DNA of 64,000 nt from Pedobacter sp. Leaf176. Its GTDB lineage: Bacteria > Bacteroidota > Bacteroidia > Sphingobacteriales > Sphingobacteriaceae. Position numbers and translations under genes: made by a program. The notes under the pieces were generated by a model, which was not told where the DNA came from, did not search any database, and saw only the letters and a list, made by a program, of their open reading frames with translations. Where the stretch lies: assembly GCF_001424305.1 (NCBI RefSeq), contig NZ_LMPD01000002.1, positions 357,531 through 421,530 on the forward strand, read 5' to 3'. Positions 24,785-33,898 of this stretch are shown piece by piece; position 1 is the stretch's first letter; each line of letters starts with the position of its first letter.

Positions 24785-26680
24785 TTAAAAAGCAAAGCAT
24801 GAGCAACCCAATGCACCCCAAAAAGCAGTGTAATTATTGACCGGCAAATTGCTTGTCCGCACCGCATCGTGGTTATGATTATGAACATTACAGCTGCCAA
24901 CACAAGAATGTACCATCGCAAGAACCGATGCCGCTCCATTTAGCCCTTTTGTTTTGCCCTGCTGATTGGTTTTGTGCGTGGATGCAGAGTAATAACCATT
25001 ATAATTGTTGGTTGGCGACCAATCTGGCAGAATCGGGATTTTGGGCGGCGAAAAGGAAGAAAAATCACCTTTGGCATATACAATTTTGCCATCGACTACA
25101 GTTAAATCTGATTCGATACTTTTTACTTGTTCATCGGAAACTTCGAAATAATCGTGATTTAAAACGGCTAAATCGGCAAGCATTCCGACCTGAATATCGC
25201 CTTTCTTTTGCTGCTCATTGGAAAACCAGGCGCTGCCTCTGGTGTAAAGTTCCAAGGCAGTTTCCCTGCTAAGAACGGTTTCCTCATTGTAGATCTTTAA
25301 GCCCCCAATGGTTTTACCCGCCGTTAGCCAAAACATCGATACCCAGGGGTTATAACTACTTACCCTTGTCGCATCAGAGCCACCGCCAACGGGAACGCCC
25401 GTTTCGAGCATCTTTTTAACAGGTGGTGTTTGTAAGGCTGATTTCGCCCCGTAGCGTTCGGTAAAGTATTCGCCTTGATAGGCCATTCTGCTCTGAATCG
25501 CAATACCCCCGCCTAAAGCTTTTACGCGTTCTATATTTCGCTCGTCAATCGTTTCAGCATGGTCGAATATCCATGGTAAACCTGCGAAAGGAATATCCTG
25601 GTTTACTTTTTCAAAAACATTTAGAAATCGGCCGATGCTTTCATTATAAGTGGCATGCAACCTGAATGGCCATCTTTTTTCGACTAGCAAACGCACAACA
25701 CGCTCCAGTTCCGGCTCCATATTATCGGCAAGGTCTGGTCGTGGCTGAAGAAAATCCTCAAAATCGGCTGCTGAAAAAACCAACATCTCGCCTGCCCCAT
25801 TATGGCGATACATATCATCGCCCTGATACAATTTTACGGTATTTGTCCAGTTGTCGAAATCTTCGAATTCCTGCTTTGGGCGTTGAGTAAACAAATTGTA
25901 AGCTATGCGAACAGTAAGTTGTTTCTGTGCATTCAATTCATCCACAACTTTATAATCATCGGGAAAATTTTGAAAACCACCACCGGCATCGATTACGCTG
26001 GTAATGCCAAAACGGTTCAGTTCTGTCATGAAATGACGGGTAGAATTGACCTGATGTTCGTGGGAAAGTTTCGGACCTTTTGCAAGTGTGGAATACAAAA
26101 TCATGGCATTCGGACTGGCAATAATCAATCCTGTAGGTTCACCATTGGCATCCCTTTGAATTACTCCGCCCGGAGGCGCAGGTGTATCTCTTGTATAACC
26201 AACAGCCTTTAATGCGGCCCTGTTCATAAAAGCCCTGTCATAAAGATGAAGAATAAAAACCGGCGTATCCGGCGCAATGGCATTAATTTCCGCTAAGGTA
26301 GGCATGCGTCTTTCGGCAAACTGAAACTCCGACCAACCGCCTACCACGCGTACCCATTGCGGCGATGGCGTTATATCGACCTGCTCTTTTAACATGCGCA
26401 AAGCATCGGCAAGTGACGGCACACCATCCCAACGCAGTTCCAGGTTAAAATTCAAACCGCCACGAATTAAATGGATGTGTGAGTCATTAATTCCTGGAAC
26501 CACACGTTTTTTATTTAAATCTACAAGCTTTGTATTCGAGCCCGAAAATGCCATCACATCGGCGTCGTTACCAACAGCAACAAACTTTCCCTCTTTTATG
26601 GCAACGGCTGTAATTTTTCCCTGATGTTTAGCAATGGTGTGTATTTTACCATTGAACAAAATCATATCTGCGACTATCAT
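24785..26680 (-). CDS. Amidohydrolase (YtcJ-like) with Cys-rich C-terminal tail
   Basis: 631 residues of the amidohydrolase-3 family: metal pair His68/His70 in DSHIHLIRGG, later LHATYNE and FDHAETIDERN, and the terminal metal-binding Asp in GGGSDATR. These enzymes hydrolyse amides or esters, often with broad specificity. After the usual end (near residue 570) there is a tail with HSCVGSCNVHNHNHD and GALGCSCFAF, rich in Cys and His and perhaps metal-binding. No signal peptide, so probably cytoplasmic. Confidence 0.88.
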   Translation of the reverse strand: MIVADMILFNGKIHTIAKHQGKITAVAIKEGKFVAVGNDADVMAFSGSNTKLVDLNKKRVVPGINDSHIHLIRGGLNFNLELRWDGVPSLADALRMLKEQVDITPSPQWVRVVGGWSEFQFAERRMPTLAEINAIAPDTPVFILHLYDRAFMNRAALKAVGYTRDTPAPPGGVIQRDANGEPTGLIIASPNAMILYSTLAKGPKLSHEHQVNSTRHFMTELNRFGITSVIDAGGGFQNFPDDYKVVDELNAQKQLTVRIAYNLFTQRPKQEFEDFDNWTNTVKLYQGDDMYRHNGAGEMLVFSAADFEDFLQPRPDLADNMEPELERVVRLLVEKRWPFRLHATYNESIGRFLNVFEKVNQDIPFAGLPWIFDHAETIDERNIERVKALGGGIAIQSRMAYQGEYFTERYGAKSALQTPPVKKMLETGVPVGGGSDATRVSSYNPWVSMFWLTAGKTIGGLKIYNEETVLSRETALELYTRGSAWFSNEQQKKGDIQVGMLADLAVLNHDYFEVSDEQVKSIESDLTVVDGKIVYAKGDFSSFSPPKIPILPDWSPTNNYNGYYSASTHKTNQQGKTKGLNGAASVLAMVHSCVGSCNVHNHNHDAVRTSNLPVNNYTAFWGALGCSCFAF

Positions 26681-26698
26681 ATTTCTCCGTTTTAATCA

Positions 26699-27424
26699 TT
26701 AATTTTTTATTGCCGAAATAGCAGCTTGAATGCCCTCGCCGGCAGTGGTAAAAAAAGCCGGACCAGCTAAAAGAATTACTTTTGAGATTGGTTTTAGAAT
26801 CACCATTTGCTTGTCTTTCAACCAAAGCTGGGTACGATAAGCTTCGAAAATTCCTTTAACTACATTACCGGCAACTAATGCCGTTGGCGAGTCAATACCG
26901 GCATCTTTCAAATCGCTTGCGAAGGAAAAATTGCTTACACCCAGTTTGAGAGCCTCTCTCATGGCAACACTTCCAACACCAGTCATTAATTCCGGCGTAA
27001 ATTTATTTCTATCTCCAAGACCGATTAAAAGCAGGCGTTTACCACCAATAGTGCCTTTGGGAGGCGTAATTAGCAATGTTTCATGAGCATGGCCCAAAAA
27101 TTTTCCGCTTTTGCGTATTTCAGTCAGTAAACCTTTCATATCCTGGTCTAAGTGCACCAAGCCATTTAAGGCTGGCGGAAGTGCTGGCGGTGTGTTAAAG
27201 ATGTCGCCCTCGGTGTATTCGAAAACACAGGCAATCTGTAAATCGCTCACCTGTGCCGATGGTCCCTGAACCACACCTTCAATGGCTATTCCATCAACTG
27301 TACCCCAAACTTTGGCCGTTCCAATTGCCGTGGTGGTTTGCGCAAATGCTGCTGCTCCTGTAATCCATACAGAAATTATAATCAGGCTTATTGATTTTGT
27401 TAGTTTCGTGATGTTATTTTTCAT
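26699..27424 (-). CDS. Secreted stand-alone Peptidase M17 N-terminal domain protein
   Basis: Starts at MKNNITKLTK, directly before a signal peptide (ISLIIISVWITGAAAFAQ); the longer frame overlaps the porin gene. The mature 215 residues resemble the N-terminal macrodomain-like part of leucyl aminopeptidases (GKRLLLIGLGDRNKF, MREALKLGVSNFSFAS), but the catalytic metal-binding half is absent. A periplasmic M17 N-domain without enzyme suggests binding rather than cleavage, perhaps of a nucleotide-like or small ligand. It lies 10 nt after the porin gene. Confidence 0.75.
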   Translation of the reverse strand: MKNNITKLTKSISLIIISVWITGAAAFAQTTTAIGTAKVWGTVDGIAIEGVVQGPSAQVSDLQIACVFEYTEGDIFNTPPALPPALNGLVHLDQDMKGLLTEIRKSGKFLGHAHETLLITPPKGTIGGKRLLLIGLGDRNKFTPELMTGVGSVAMREALKLGVSNFSFASDLKDAGIDSPTALVAGNVVKGIFEAYRTQLWLKDKQMVILKPISKVILLAGPAFFTTAGEGIQAAISAIKN

Positions 27425-27434
27425 GTTCTTATTT

Positions 27435-28814
27435 TTAAAATTTGAATGATACCTGGGTATTAAAAAATATAGAGTTATCCCATTGCGGTACAATGTCTTT
27501 AATGAAATCGCCAACCTTGAAATATTGACCTCCGCAACTAAATGAGAATTGATTATTGAATTTATAATCTGCACTAAGCAAATAAGTTGTACCGATAAAG
27601 CGATGATCGGAAAGCGAACCGGCTGTATTAAAATTTCCACTCGGGCGATAAATACCATCACCTAAGGCATACCGCCAGTTAAAAACCACGTCGGCCTGGG
27701 CACTTAATTTATCTGTTAATTGGAGCGTTACGTATGGGTGTAAATCAATTAAATTTGATGGTCCGATAAGTGGATTAAAACCAAAATAACCACCCTTTGG
27801 GTACAAGGGATTAAAGGTTTGCAGTTTTCCATCGCCCGCAATTTTATCGCCCGAGATGTAGTCATTTCGTAAATTGATTGATGGCCTAAACTTCATTTCC
27901 TCAAAGGTGTAACCCAGCTCAATGGCCATTGTCCAGGCCTTGATATCGCCCTCGCCAAAATTCCCGAACTGATATGCGGCCTCTAAATTATAGATAAACC
28001 CACCTCCATTTTTCCAATATCTCGTTGCCAGTGTATGCCTTATTTCCTTTTCCGTCCCCTCTTCAAATTCTGCATTATCTCTTCTGATACCTAAATAATA
28101 GAAATCGAAATTTCCGCCTTTCGGGATGATGAGGTTTGAATAAGCACCCCACAAATTAGCCTGATGGCTTGGACGATTATCAAAAACGCCAAAATTCACT
28201 TCATCAGCCTCTAATACAAATACATCAATAGCGAACCGTGGCGTCGCGTACATTAATTTAGCGCCCGTAAAATACTGGCGGACAGTGGTTCCTTCTCTTA
28301 CTGAGATCAATCTTCCCGAACCATAATTTAGCTCTTGTCGCCCGACTCTAACCGATAAAGTATTTGACGAATCTTTACGTATTTTATATTCTGCGAACAG
28401 ATTCTGAACCGCAAGCCGGTCTTCATCTACCGGCGAAGGACCATATTTGCTGCCGTTCTCTAAGGCACTGTTTAGCTGAGCAAAAAAACGAAGCCCTTCT
28501 CCAATATTCAAATCGGCATAAAGCGAATAACGCTGCAGAAAAGATTTGTTAAAACCCTGGTCTTTTATCCAGTCCTCGTTTACTTTACCACCAAATTCTT
28601 CTCTGATTTCGCCACCTAAGCTTAAGTAAACTTTTTTATTGGCTGAAAGCGGCAGGAACTTTAGTGTATTGTAAAAGTTCCTGCCCGAATCTTTCAGCTT
28701 GCTATAATCCTCATCGTAGCGCATTAGCTTAATGCTTTGGCCAAATGCCACTGCTGTTAAAAAGCAGAAACAAATGGTTACTTTAAGCAGCTTACGGGGA
28801 TAATTAATTCTCAT
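27435..28814 (-). CDS. Outer-membrane porin of the alginate-export type
   Basis: About 459 residues from MRINYPRKL, with a signal peptide ending AVAFGQ. Many alternating beta strands (LSVRVGRQELNYGSGRL, FDFYYLGIRRDN) and a C-terminal FFNTQVSFKF match the Alginate_exp barrel. These porins pass anionic or aromatic small molecules. As second gene of the operon it may export or admit the compound that the other enzymes handle. The long upstream part of the frame lies inside the isochorismatase gene and is unlikely to be translated. Confidence 0.82.
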   Translation of the reverse strand: MRINYPRKLLKVTICFCFLTAVAFGQSIKLMRYDEDYSKLKDSGRNFYNTLKFLPLSANKKVYLSLGGEIREEFGGKVNEDWIKDQGFNKSFLQRYSLYADLNIGEGLRFFAQLNSALENGSKYGPSPVDEDRLAVQNLFAEYKIRKDSSNTLSVRVGRQELNYGSGRLISVREGTTVRQYFTGAKLMYATPRFAIDVFVLEADEVNFGVFDNRPSHQANLWGAYSNLIIPKGGNFDFYYLGIRRDNAEFEEGTEKEIRHTLATRYWKNGGGFIYNLEAAYQFGNFGEGDIKAWTMAIELGYTFEEMKFRPSINLRNDYISGDKIAGDGKLQTFNPLYPKGGYFGFNPLIGPSNLIDLHPYVTLQLTDKLSAQADVVFNWRYALGDGIYRPSGNFNTAGSLSDHRFIGTTYLLSADYKFNNQFSFSCGGQYFKVGDFIKDIVPQWDNSIFFNTQVSFKF

Positions 28815-28830
28815 TTTATAATTGTGAGAA

Positions 28831-29463
28831 TTAGTGTTTAACCATTTTGTGTGCGTACTGAATGCCGATTCCATAACCTGCACCGTATTTTTTCATCAAA
28901 TCGGTTACCGGCACATAAGTCTCTGTTCTGGCCCAGTCTCTTTGCAGCTCAAGAATGTATTGTACAGATGTAACTGGTTTTGCACCGGCATGTACCATTC
29001 TCTGAATTGCTCTTTCATGTGCTTCAGTGCTTACATCGCCGCAAGCATCGGTAATAACAAATACATCATATCCCTCTGATATTGCCGATAAAGCCGGACC
29101 AACAATACACACGCCTGTCCAAAGGCCCGCCAAAACGATTTTCTTTTTTCCCGTACCTGTAATCGCTTTGTAAGCAGGCTCATCTTCCCAGGTATTCATT
29201 GAAGTTCTATCGATATAACCTGAAGTAGCCTGAGGATAAAATTCTTCAATTTCAGGAAAAACAGGGCCAGCAAAAGATTCTTCAGCAACTGTGGTTACAA
29301 TAGTTGGTACATTAAAGATTTTCGATGCGCCACAAATAATGGCCACATTGGTGCGAAGTTCGGTAATGGAGATACTTTTCGTTGCAAAAGCCATTTGTCC
29401 CTCAAAATCGATCAATACTAATGCATGATTTTCCGGAGATAATAAGTCTGGTGATGGTTTCAT
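28831..29463 (-). CDS. Isochorismatase-like cysteine hydrolase
   Basis: 210 residues with catalytic Asp19 (LIDFEGQM), a lysine near 108 (GKKKIVLAG) and nucleophile Cys119 (LWTGVCIVG). Family members hydrolyse vinyl ethers, amides (nicotinamidase) or related bonds. This is the first gene of the 12-gene operon. Its start codon is 19 nt downstream of the predicted start point of a -24/-12 promoter at 29493-29507. The substrate is unknown; the nearest general class is the YcaC-like hydrolases. Confidence 0.88.
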   Translation of the reverse strand: MKPSPDLLSPENHALVLIDFEGQMAFATKSISITELRTNVAIICGASKIFNVPTIVTTVAEESFAGPVFPEIEEFYPQATSGYIDRTSMNTWEDEPAYKAITGTGKKKIVLAGLWTGVCIVGPALSAISEGYDVFVITDACGDVSTEAHERAIQRMVHAGAKPVTSVQYILELQRDWARTETYVPVTDLMKKYGAGYGIGIQYAHKMVKH

Positions 29464-29492
29464 AATAAATTATTTTTGTTTACCCCACTGTT

Positions 29493-29507
29493 CCAAGAAA
29501 CATACCA
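29493..29507 (-). promoter_or_regulatory. Candidate sigma-54 promoter for the 12-gene operon
   Basis: Read on the minus strand it is TGGTATGTTTCTTGG, with GG at -24, a 10-nt spacer and TTGG at -12; the consensus is TGGCAC-N5-TTGC. Transcription would begin near 29482, leaving a short leader before the ATG at 29463. Three sigma-54 activators are encoded immediately upstream in divergent orientation. Confidence 0.65.
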
Positions 29508-29566
29508 CCAGACAATACACTCAAAAACAATTACTTACGAAAATTCTGTAAAATTTGTTTAACCAT

Positions 29567-29584
29567 ATATCGTCGATTTACGAA
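29567..29584 (-). promoter_or_regulatory. Candidate enhancer site (UAS) for sigma-54 activator
   Basis: Minus-strand sequence TTCGTAAATCGACGATAT. It differs at only two central bases from the site at 37886-37903, is in the same orientation, and is the same 59 nt from its -24 element. Half-sites TCGT-N6-ACGA give it dyad symmetry, as expected for an activator dimer. Confidence 0.65.
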
Positions 29585-29788
29585 ACCAGAACCCGAATTC
29601 GGCAAGAGAAAGCTTTTGCGATAACATAGCATAGGCCTGAACATTGAAATTTTAAAAACAAACGATAAAGGGTTTTACAAGGAGGATATAATCACCTGAT
29701 TAAATAGCATATTAACGAAAATAAGCGAAATAATAAATGTATTTTTATTCATTTAATCATCTAATTATCAGTTAATAAAAATTACATA

Positions 29789-29804
29789 TAGCGAAATTTC
29801 GCTA
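29789..29804. promoter_or_regulatory. Perfect palindrome upstream of the first activator gene
   Basis: TAGCGAAATTTCGCTA is a perfect 16-bp dyad followed by a run of eight Ts, 57 bp before the activator start. It could be an operator or a small leader hairpin. The remaining part of 29464-29860 is AT-rich, with no gene. Confidence 0.4.
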
Positions 29805-29860
29805 CTTTTTTTTTATGCGTCAAAATGAGTATTTAAAATTATAAAGCCTACTTTAGCGGA

Positions 29861-31546
29861 ATGAAAAGCAAGGGTAATTTATTCGAAAATGATAAGCATA
29901 GCGGCAGTAGCGCTGATGATCACTTATCCCTTGCAAACGAAAATGTCGTTTTAGCGAAAAAGCTCAAACAGAAAGAAAAGGAAAACACAGTACTCTTATC
30001 GTTGAGCAATTCCATTGCTTCAATCAGAAATAAGCATGACCTTTTTAAGGTAATCGACCAAAAACTCAAAAAACTATTTTCTTTTGATGATTTTGTTATC
30101 TGTTTAATAAACGAGGACAAGGAAACACACAGCGCTTTCGTTTACAATCAAAAAGGAGATTTCCCAAAAACTGCCGGGATTCCACCCGAATCGTCAAGAA
30201 AATATAGTCTTGACGACGGCATGTGCAGAGCCATGATTTCAGCACAAAAACCTATCGTTTTTAACGTTGAAGAAGTTCTTACCTGGAATGACGCGCCCGC
30301 GTGGCTGGCTTTTTGGCACAATAGAGGCATTAAAGAAATGATCGGTTTGAAAATGATCGATGCCTCCGGATGCATTGGTTTCTTCTATTTATATAGCAGA
30401 AACCTCAATAGCATATCGAACATTTACTTCGATCTACTCTATGGCATTTCCCTTCAGATTTCAATAGCGATTTCGAACATCCTGGCGAATGAAAAAATTG
30501 AACGCCAGCTCAATGAAATTAATGAATACAAACAAAAGCTGGAAGACGAGAAAAGCTATTTACAGGAGGAAATTCAGCAAAAATATAAGCATTCTGAAAT
30601 TATCGGTCAAAGCGAATCGCTAAAGGGAATTTTCCATTTGATTGAACATGTGGCCAGCTCGAACAGCACCGTGCTCATTTTAGGCGAAACCGGAACCGGA
30701 AAAGAACTTATTGCCAGGGCAATTCACAATGCTTCGCCAAGACAAAATGAGTTGATGGTTAAAATTAATTGCGCCGCACTGCCTTCAAGTTTGGCAGAAA
30801 GCGAACTTTTCGGTCATGAGAAAGGTAGTTTTACCGGCGCAACAGAACGTCGCATCGGCAAATTTGAGCTCGCCCACAACGGCACACTTTTTTTAGATGA
30901 AATTGGGGAATTATCGCTGGAATTACAGGTAAAGATACTCAGAGCGCTCCAGGAAAAAGAAATTGAGCGTATTGGCGGCAAGGGTATAATTAAAACGAAT
31001 ATCAGAATTATTGCCGCCACTAATAGAAATTTATTAAAAGAAGTAGAAAAGGGAAACTTTCGGGCCGACTTATACTACCGCTTAAATGTATTCCCAATTT
31101 CTGTGCCCCCACTCAGAGAAAGACTAGAAGACATAGCCCAATTGACGGCACATTTTATTGGGCGCATTTCAAAAAAAACCGGTCGCCGGGTAATCGGGAT
31201 TTCAAAAAGTGCATTAAACAAACTCATGTTATATTCATGGCCGGGAAACATCAGGGAATTGGAACATTTAATAGAAAGAAGCATTTTACTTAGCCCGGAC
31301 ACTGTCCTAAAGGATATCCACCTTCCAAAAATTGATAGAAATGAGCACGTCAGCATCGGTGACGAGCAAAAAATAAAGACTATCCACGAAAACGAACGAG
31401 ATCATATACTTTCGGTATTAAAACGCTGTAAGGGAAAGATATCAGGTATTGGCGGCGCCGCCGAAATGTTAAATATACCAGCAACAACGCTAAACTCGAA
31501 AATAAAAAAATTAAAAATTAAAAGGGAACACATTCTAAATAAGTAA
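29861..31546 (+). CDS. GAF-domain sigma-54-dependent activator (FhlA-like)
   Basis: 561 residues. The N-terminal GAF-type sensor (about 45-210, FDDFVICLINEDKETHS) is followed by a coiled coil (about 212-245), an AAA+ domain with Walker A GETGTGKE, the sigma-54 contact loop GSFTGA (the serine form of GAFTGA), Walker B GTLFLDEIGE and arginine finger YYRLNVFP, and a Fis-type helix-turn-helix (GGAAEMLNIPATTLNSKIKKL). It has no receiver domain, so it probably senses a ligand or redox state directly. It heads the regulatory genes opposite the 12-gene operon. Confidence 0.93.
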   Translation: MKSKGNLFENDKHSGSSADDHLSLANENVVLAKKLKQKEKENTVLLSLSNSIASIRNKHDLFKVIDQKLKKLFSFDDFVICLINEDKETHSAFVYNQKGDFPKTAGIPPESSRKYSLDDGMCRAMISAQKPIVFNVEEVLTWNDAPAWLAFWHNRGIKEMIGLKMIDASGCIGFFYLYSRNLNSISNIYFDLLYGISLQISIAISNILANEKIERQLNEINEYKQKLEDEKSYLQEEIQQKYKHSEIIGQSESLKGIFHLIEHVASSNSTVLILGETGTGKELIARAIHNASPRQNELMVKINCAALPSSLAESELFGHEKGSFTGATERRIGKFELAHNGTLFLDEIGELSLELQVKILRALQEKEIERIGGKGIIKTNIRIIAATNRNLLKEVEKGNFRADLYYRLNVFPISVPPLRERLEDIAQLTAHFIGRISKKTGRRVIGISKSALNKLMLYSWPGNIRELEHLIERSILLSPDTVLKDIHLPKIDRNEHVSIGDEQKIKTIHENERDHILSVLKRCKGKISGIGGAAEMLNIPATTLNSKIKKLKIKREHILNK

Positions 31547-31555
31547 TCGTCCATA

Positions 31556-33898
31556 ATGAGATTTAACCTATTGCTAAAAAATTCACCTGCTAATCTTTAC
31601 ATTAAAAAAATGTTGATTTGCATCAGTGTTTCCGCTTTAATTCTTATTAAAAACAATTCGATTTACGGCCAAAACCCATCAATGAACAGGGAAACAAAGG
31701 ACTCTGTTCAGAGATTAACTTCACTTCTTAAAGAATCGAACCCGGATACCAATCGTGTTAAGTACCTTAACAGTCTCGCCAAACACTTCCTCAAACAAGG
31801 CACGAATGAAGGCAAAAACTTAGCCAACGCTTCCAGATATCTTAAACAAGCATTGTTGTTAAGCAAACAAATCAATTCAGCAAAAAGCGAATACAATACG
31901 TTGATGGTTTATGGCGGATTTTACGGCGAGCAGCATTTAAGAAATAAACAAAGTATTGTTTACGAAAGGGCCATTGCAATTGCAAAAGCAATAGGCAACA
32001 AACGTTTGGAGGCGAATGGCTGGTTTGTTTACTACAGAAATGTACCCGATACAACGTCGGATTATAAAAACAAGACCTTTTACCATAGGGCCGTCAGGGC
32101 ATACGAATTATACAAGGAAGTCGGGACAACTTTTGACGAAAAATATAGGGAAGCTACCCTTTTAAAATCAATGGCCGATTTCCATCTGGAGGAAGAGCAG
32201 TTTGATTTAGCTATAAAAGAACTCGCTGAAGTTATCGCACTGGATAAAAAATTTAAACTTCCGGACTTGCCAATGGCATACGACTTACTTTCGGCTGTTT
32301 ATGAAAGAAAGGGAGAACTCAGCAAAGCGTTGAATTATGCGCTTTTAAGTGTAAAAACTGCTCAAACAAACCGTGAAGAAGTACTGGACACCTATCTGAA
32401 CCGCGTTGGATCGGCATATGAAGCAATGGGTAAATCAAATGAAAGTATTGCCTGGTATAGCAAAACTCTAATCCGGCAGGACAAAAAAGACCCTTACCGC
32501 TTTGTTACTGCATATTCAATTGCAAGTCAGATGATAAAATTAGGCCAGGCAAAAAAAGCATTGTCAATTCTCGAAAAGACCTGGATTGAAGTTAACGATC
32601 CCTCCAGCGGACATGAGTGTTTTATGTTTCTGGGATTTGGAGAGTGTTACACGGCACTAGGGAAATACGACATAGCCAAAAGATATTTCGATAAATTACT
32701 TGAAGATTCTAAATTAAAAACTTACTCCAATACATTTCAAACCTCTATTTACTTTTCAGTAAGTGAATATTATTTTGCCAAAAACCAGTACCAGCTGGCC
32801 CTGAAGTTTGCCGAAATGGCAAGGGAAAATCAGATAAGCATGACTTTGCCAAGGCAAATTAGGTTAAATGAAATTCTATACAAAATCGATATGTCGACAA
32901 ATAAGCCGGCAGAAGCAATTGTTCGCCTGCAAACTTTTCATAAACTGAGGGATTCTATGCTGAGCCAGGAAAATTTAAACGCCATTGAAAGGTTGCAAAT
33001 TGAGTTCCAGGCATCACAAAAGGAAAACGAAAATGAAATCTTGCGGAAAAAATCACAGCTGCAAAGCCAGGAGCTTAACCGTATTCAGTTAATTAAAAAT
33101 GCAACCATAGCCGGCTTAGCTTTTTTAACCGTCGTACTAGCATTAATCTATGGCAGGTTTAGGTTAAAACAGAAGCTTCATGATACTTTGTTAAGGAAAA
33201 AAGCAGATATAGACCTCGCCTATGCCGAGCTGGAAGTAAATGTTAAACAAAAAAACAAGCTGATTGAAGATAAAGAAAGTCTGATAAAAGAGGTTCACCA
33301 CCGGGTTAAAAATAATTTACAACTTACCATGAGCTTGTTAAACAGCCAAAGTTATTACCTCGAAGATGCAGCGGCTATAGAAGCAATAAGAGAAAGTCAG
33401 CATAGGTTAAAAAGCATTGCCTTAATCCATCAAAAACTCTATCAAACAGATACGGTATCAACTATAAACATCCAACCTTATGTTGTAGAACTGATAGAAT
33501 ATCTTAAAGAAAGTCTTACTGATGATAAAAAAATAAACTTCGAGCTGGACATTTTGAACCTCGAACTGGATATTTCAAAAGCCGTTCCTCTCGGTTTAAT
33601 TATCAATGAAGCCATAACGAATATTTTCAAGTATGCTTTTCCAGATGACCAGTACGGAAAAATTGAAATCAGTTTGAAAGAAAAGGAACCTAGCCTTTAT
33701 CAGTTGATGATTAAAGATAACGGCATAGGCTTAACACCGGATTTTGATTATGAACAAAGCCCCACGCTGGGTTTAACATTAATGAAAGGATTAAGTGCAC
33801 AGATTGATGGCGTTTTTAGAATGGAAAATAACGGAGGTGTCCTGGTAAGCCTAACTTTTGAGAATACACCGGAGGATGTAAAGCTTTTTAACGAATAA
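31556..33898 (+). CDS. TPR-sensor histidine kinase (HisKA_2 type)
   Basis: 780 residues: signal-like hydrophobic start, about six tetratricopeptide repeats (residues 45-480), a coiled coil, one membrane helix (GLAFLTVVLALIYG), then the HisKA_2 core with the phospho-acceptor near residue 581 (IKEVHHRVKNNLQL) and a HATPase (IINEAITNIFKYAF, DNGIGLTPD, LGLTLMKGL). The TPR part is periplasmic and may bind a protein. The gene is 9 nt after the first activator, and its stop directly abuts the start of the response-regulator activator, so they form a signalling unit. Confidence 0.9.
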   Translation: MRFNLLLKNSPANLYIKKMLICISVSALILIKNNSIYGQNPSMNRETKDSVQRLTSLLKESNPDTNRVKYLNSLAKHFLKQGTNEGKNLANASRYLKQALLLSKQINSAKSEYNTLMVYGGFYGEQHLRNKQSIVYERAIAIAKAIGNKRLEANGWFVYYRNVPDTTSDYKNKTFYHRAVRAYELYKEVGTTFDEKYREATLLKSMADFHLEEEQFDLAIKELAEVIALDKKFKLPDLPMAYDLLSAVYERKGELSKALNYALLSVKTAQTNREEVLDTYLNRVGSAYEAMGKSNESIAWYSKTLIRQDKKDPYRFVTAYSIASQMIKLGQAKKALSILEKTWIEVNDPSSGHECFMFLGFGECYTALGKYDIAKRYFDKLLEDSKLKTYSNTFQTSIYFSVSEYYFAKNQYQLALKFAEMARENQISMTLPRQIRLNEILYKIDMSTNKPAEAIVRLQTFHKLRDSMLSQENLNAIERLQIEFQASQKENENEILRKKSQLQSQELNRIQLIKNATIAGLAFLTVVLALIYGRFRLKQKLHDTLLRKKADIDLAYAELEVNVKQKNKLIEDKESLIKEVHHRVKNNLQLTMSLLNSQSYYLEDAAAIEAIRESQHRLKSIALIHQKLYQTDTVSTINIQPYVVELIEYLKESLTDDKKINFELDILNLELDISKAVPLGLIINEAITNIFKYAFPDDQYGKIEISLKEKEPSLYQLMIKDNGIGLTPDFDYEQSPTLGLTLMKGLSAQIDGVFRMENNGGVLVSLTFENTPEDVKLFNE

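Noticed and set aside
25802..26212. 136-residue plus-strand open frame inside the amidohydrolase gene
   Set aside because: Antisense to a well-defined enzyme with all catalytic motifs; no independent support.
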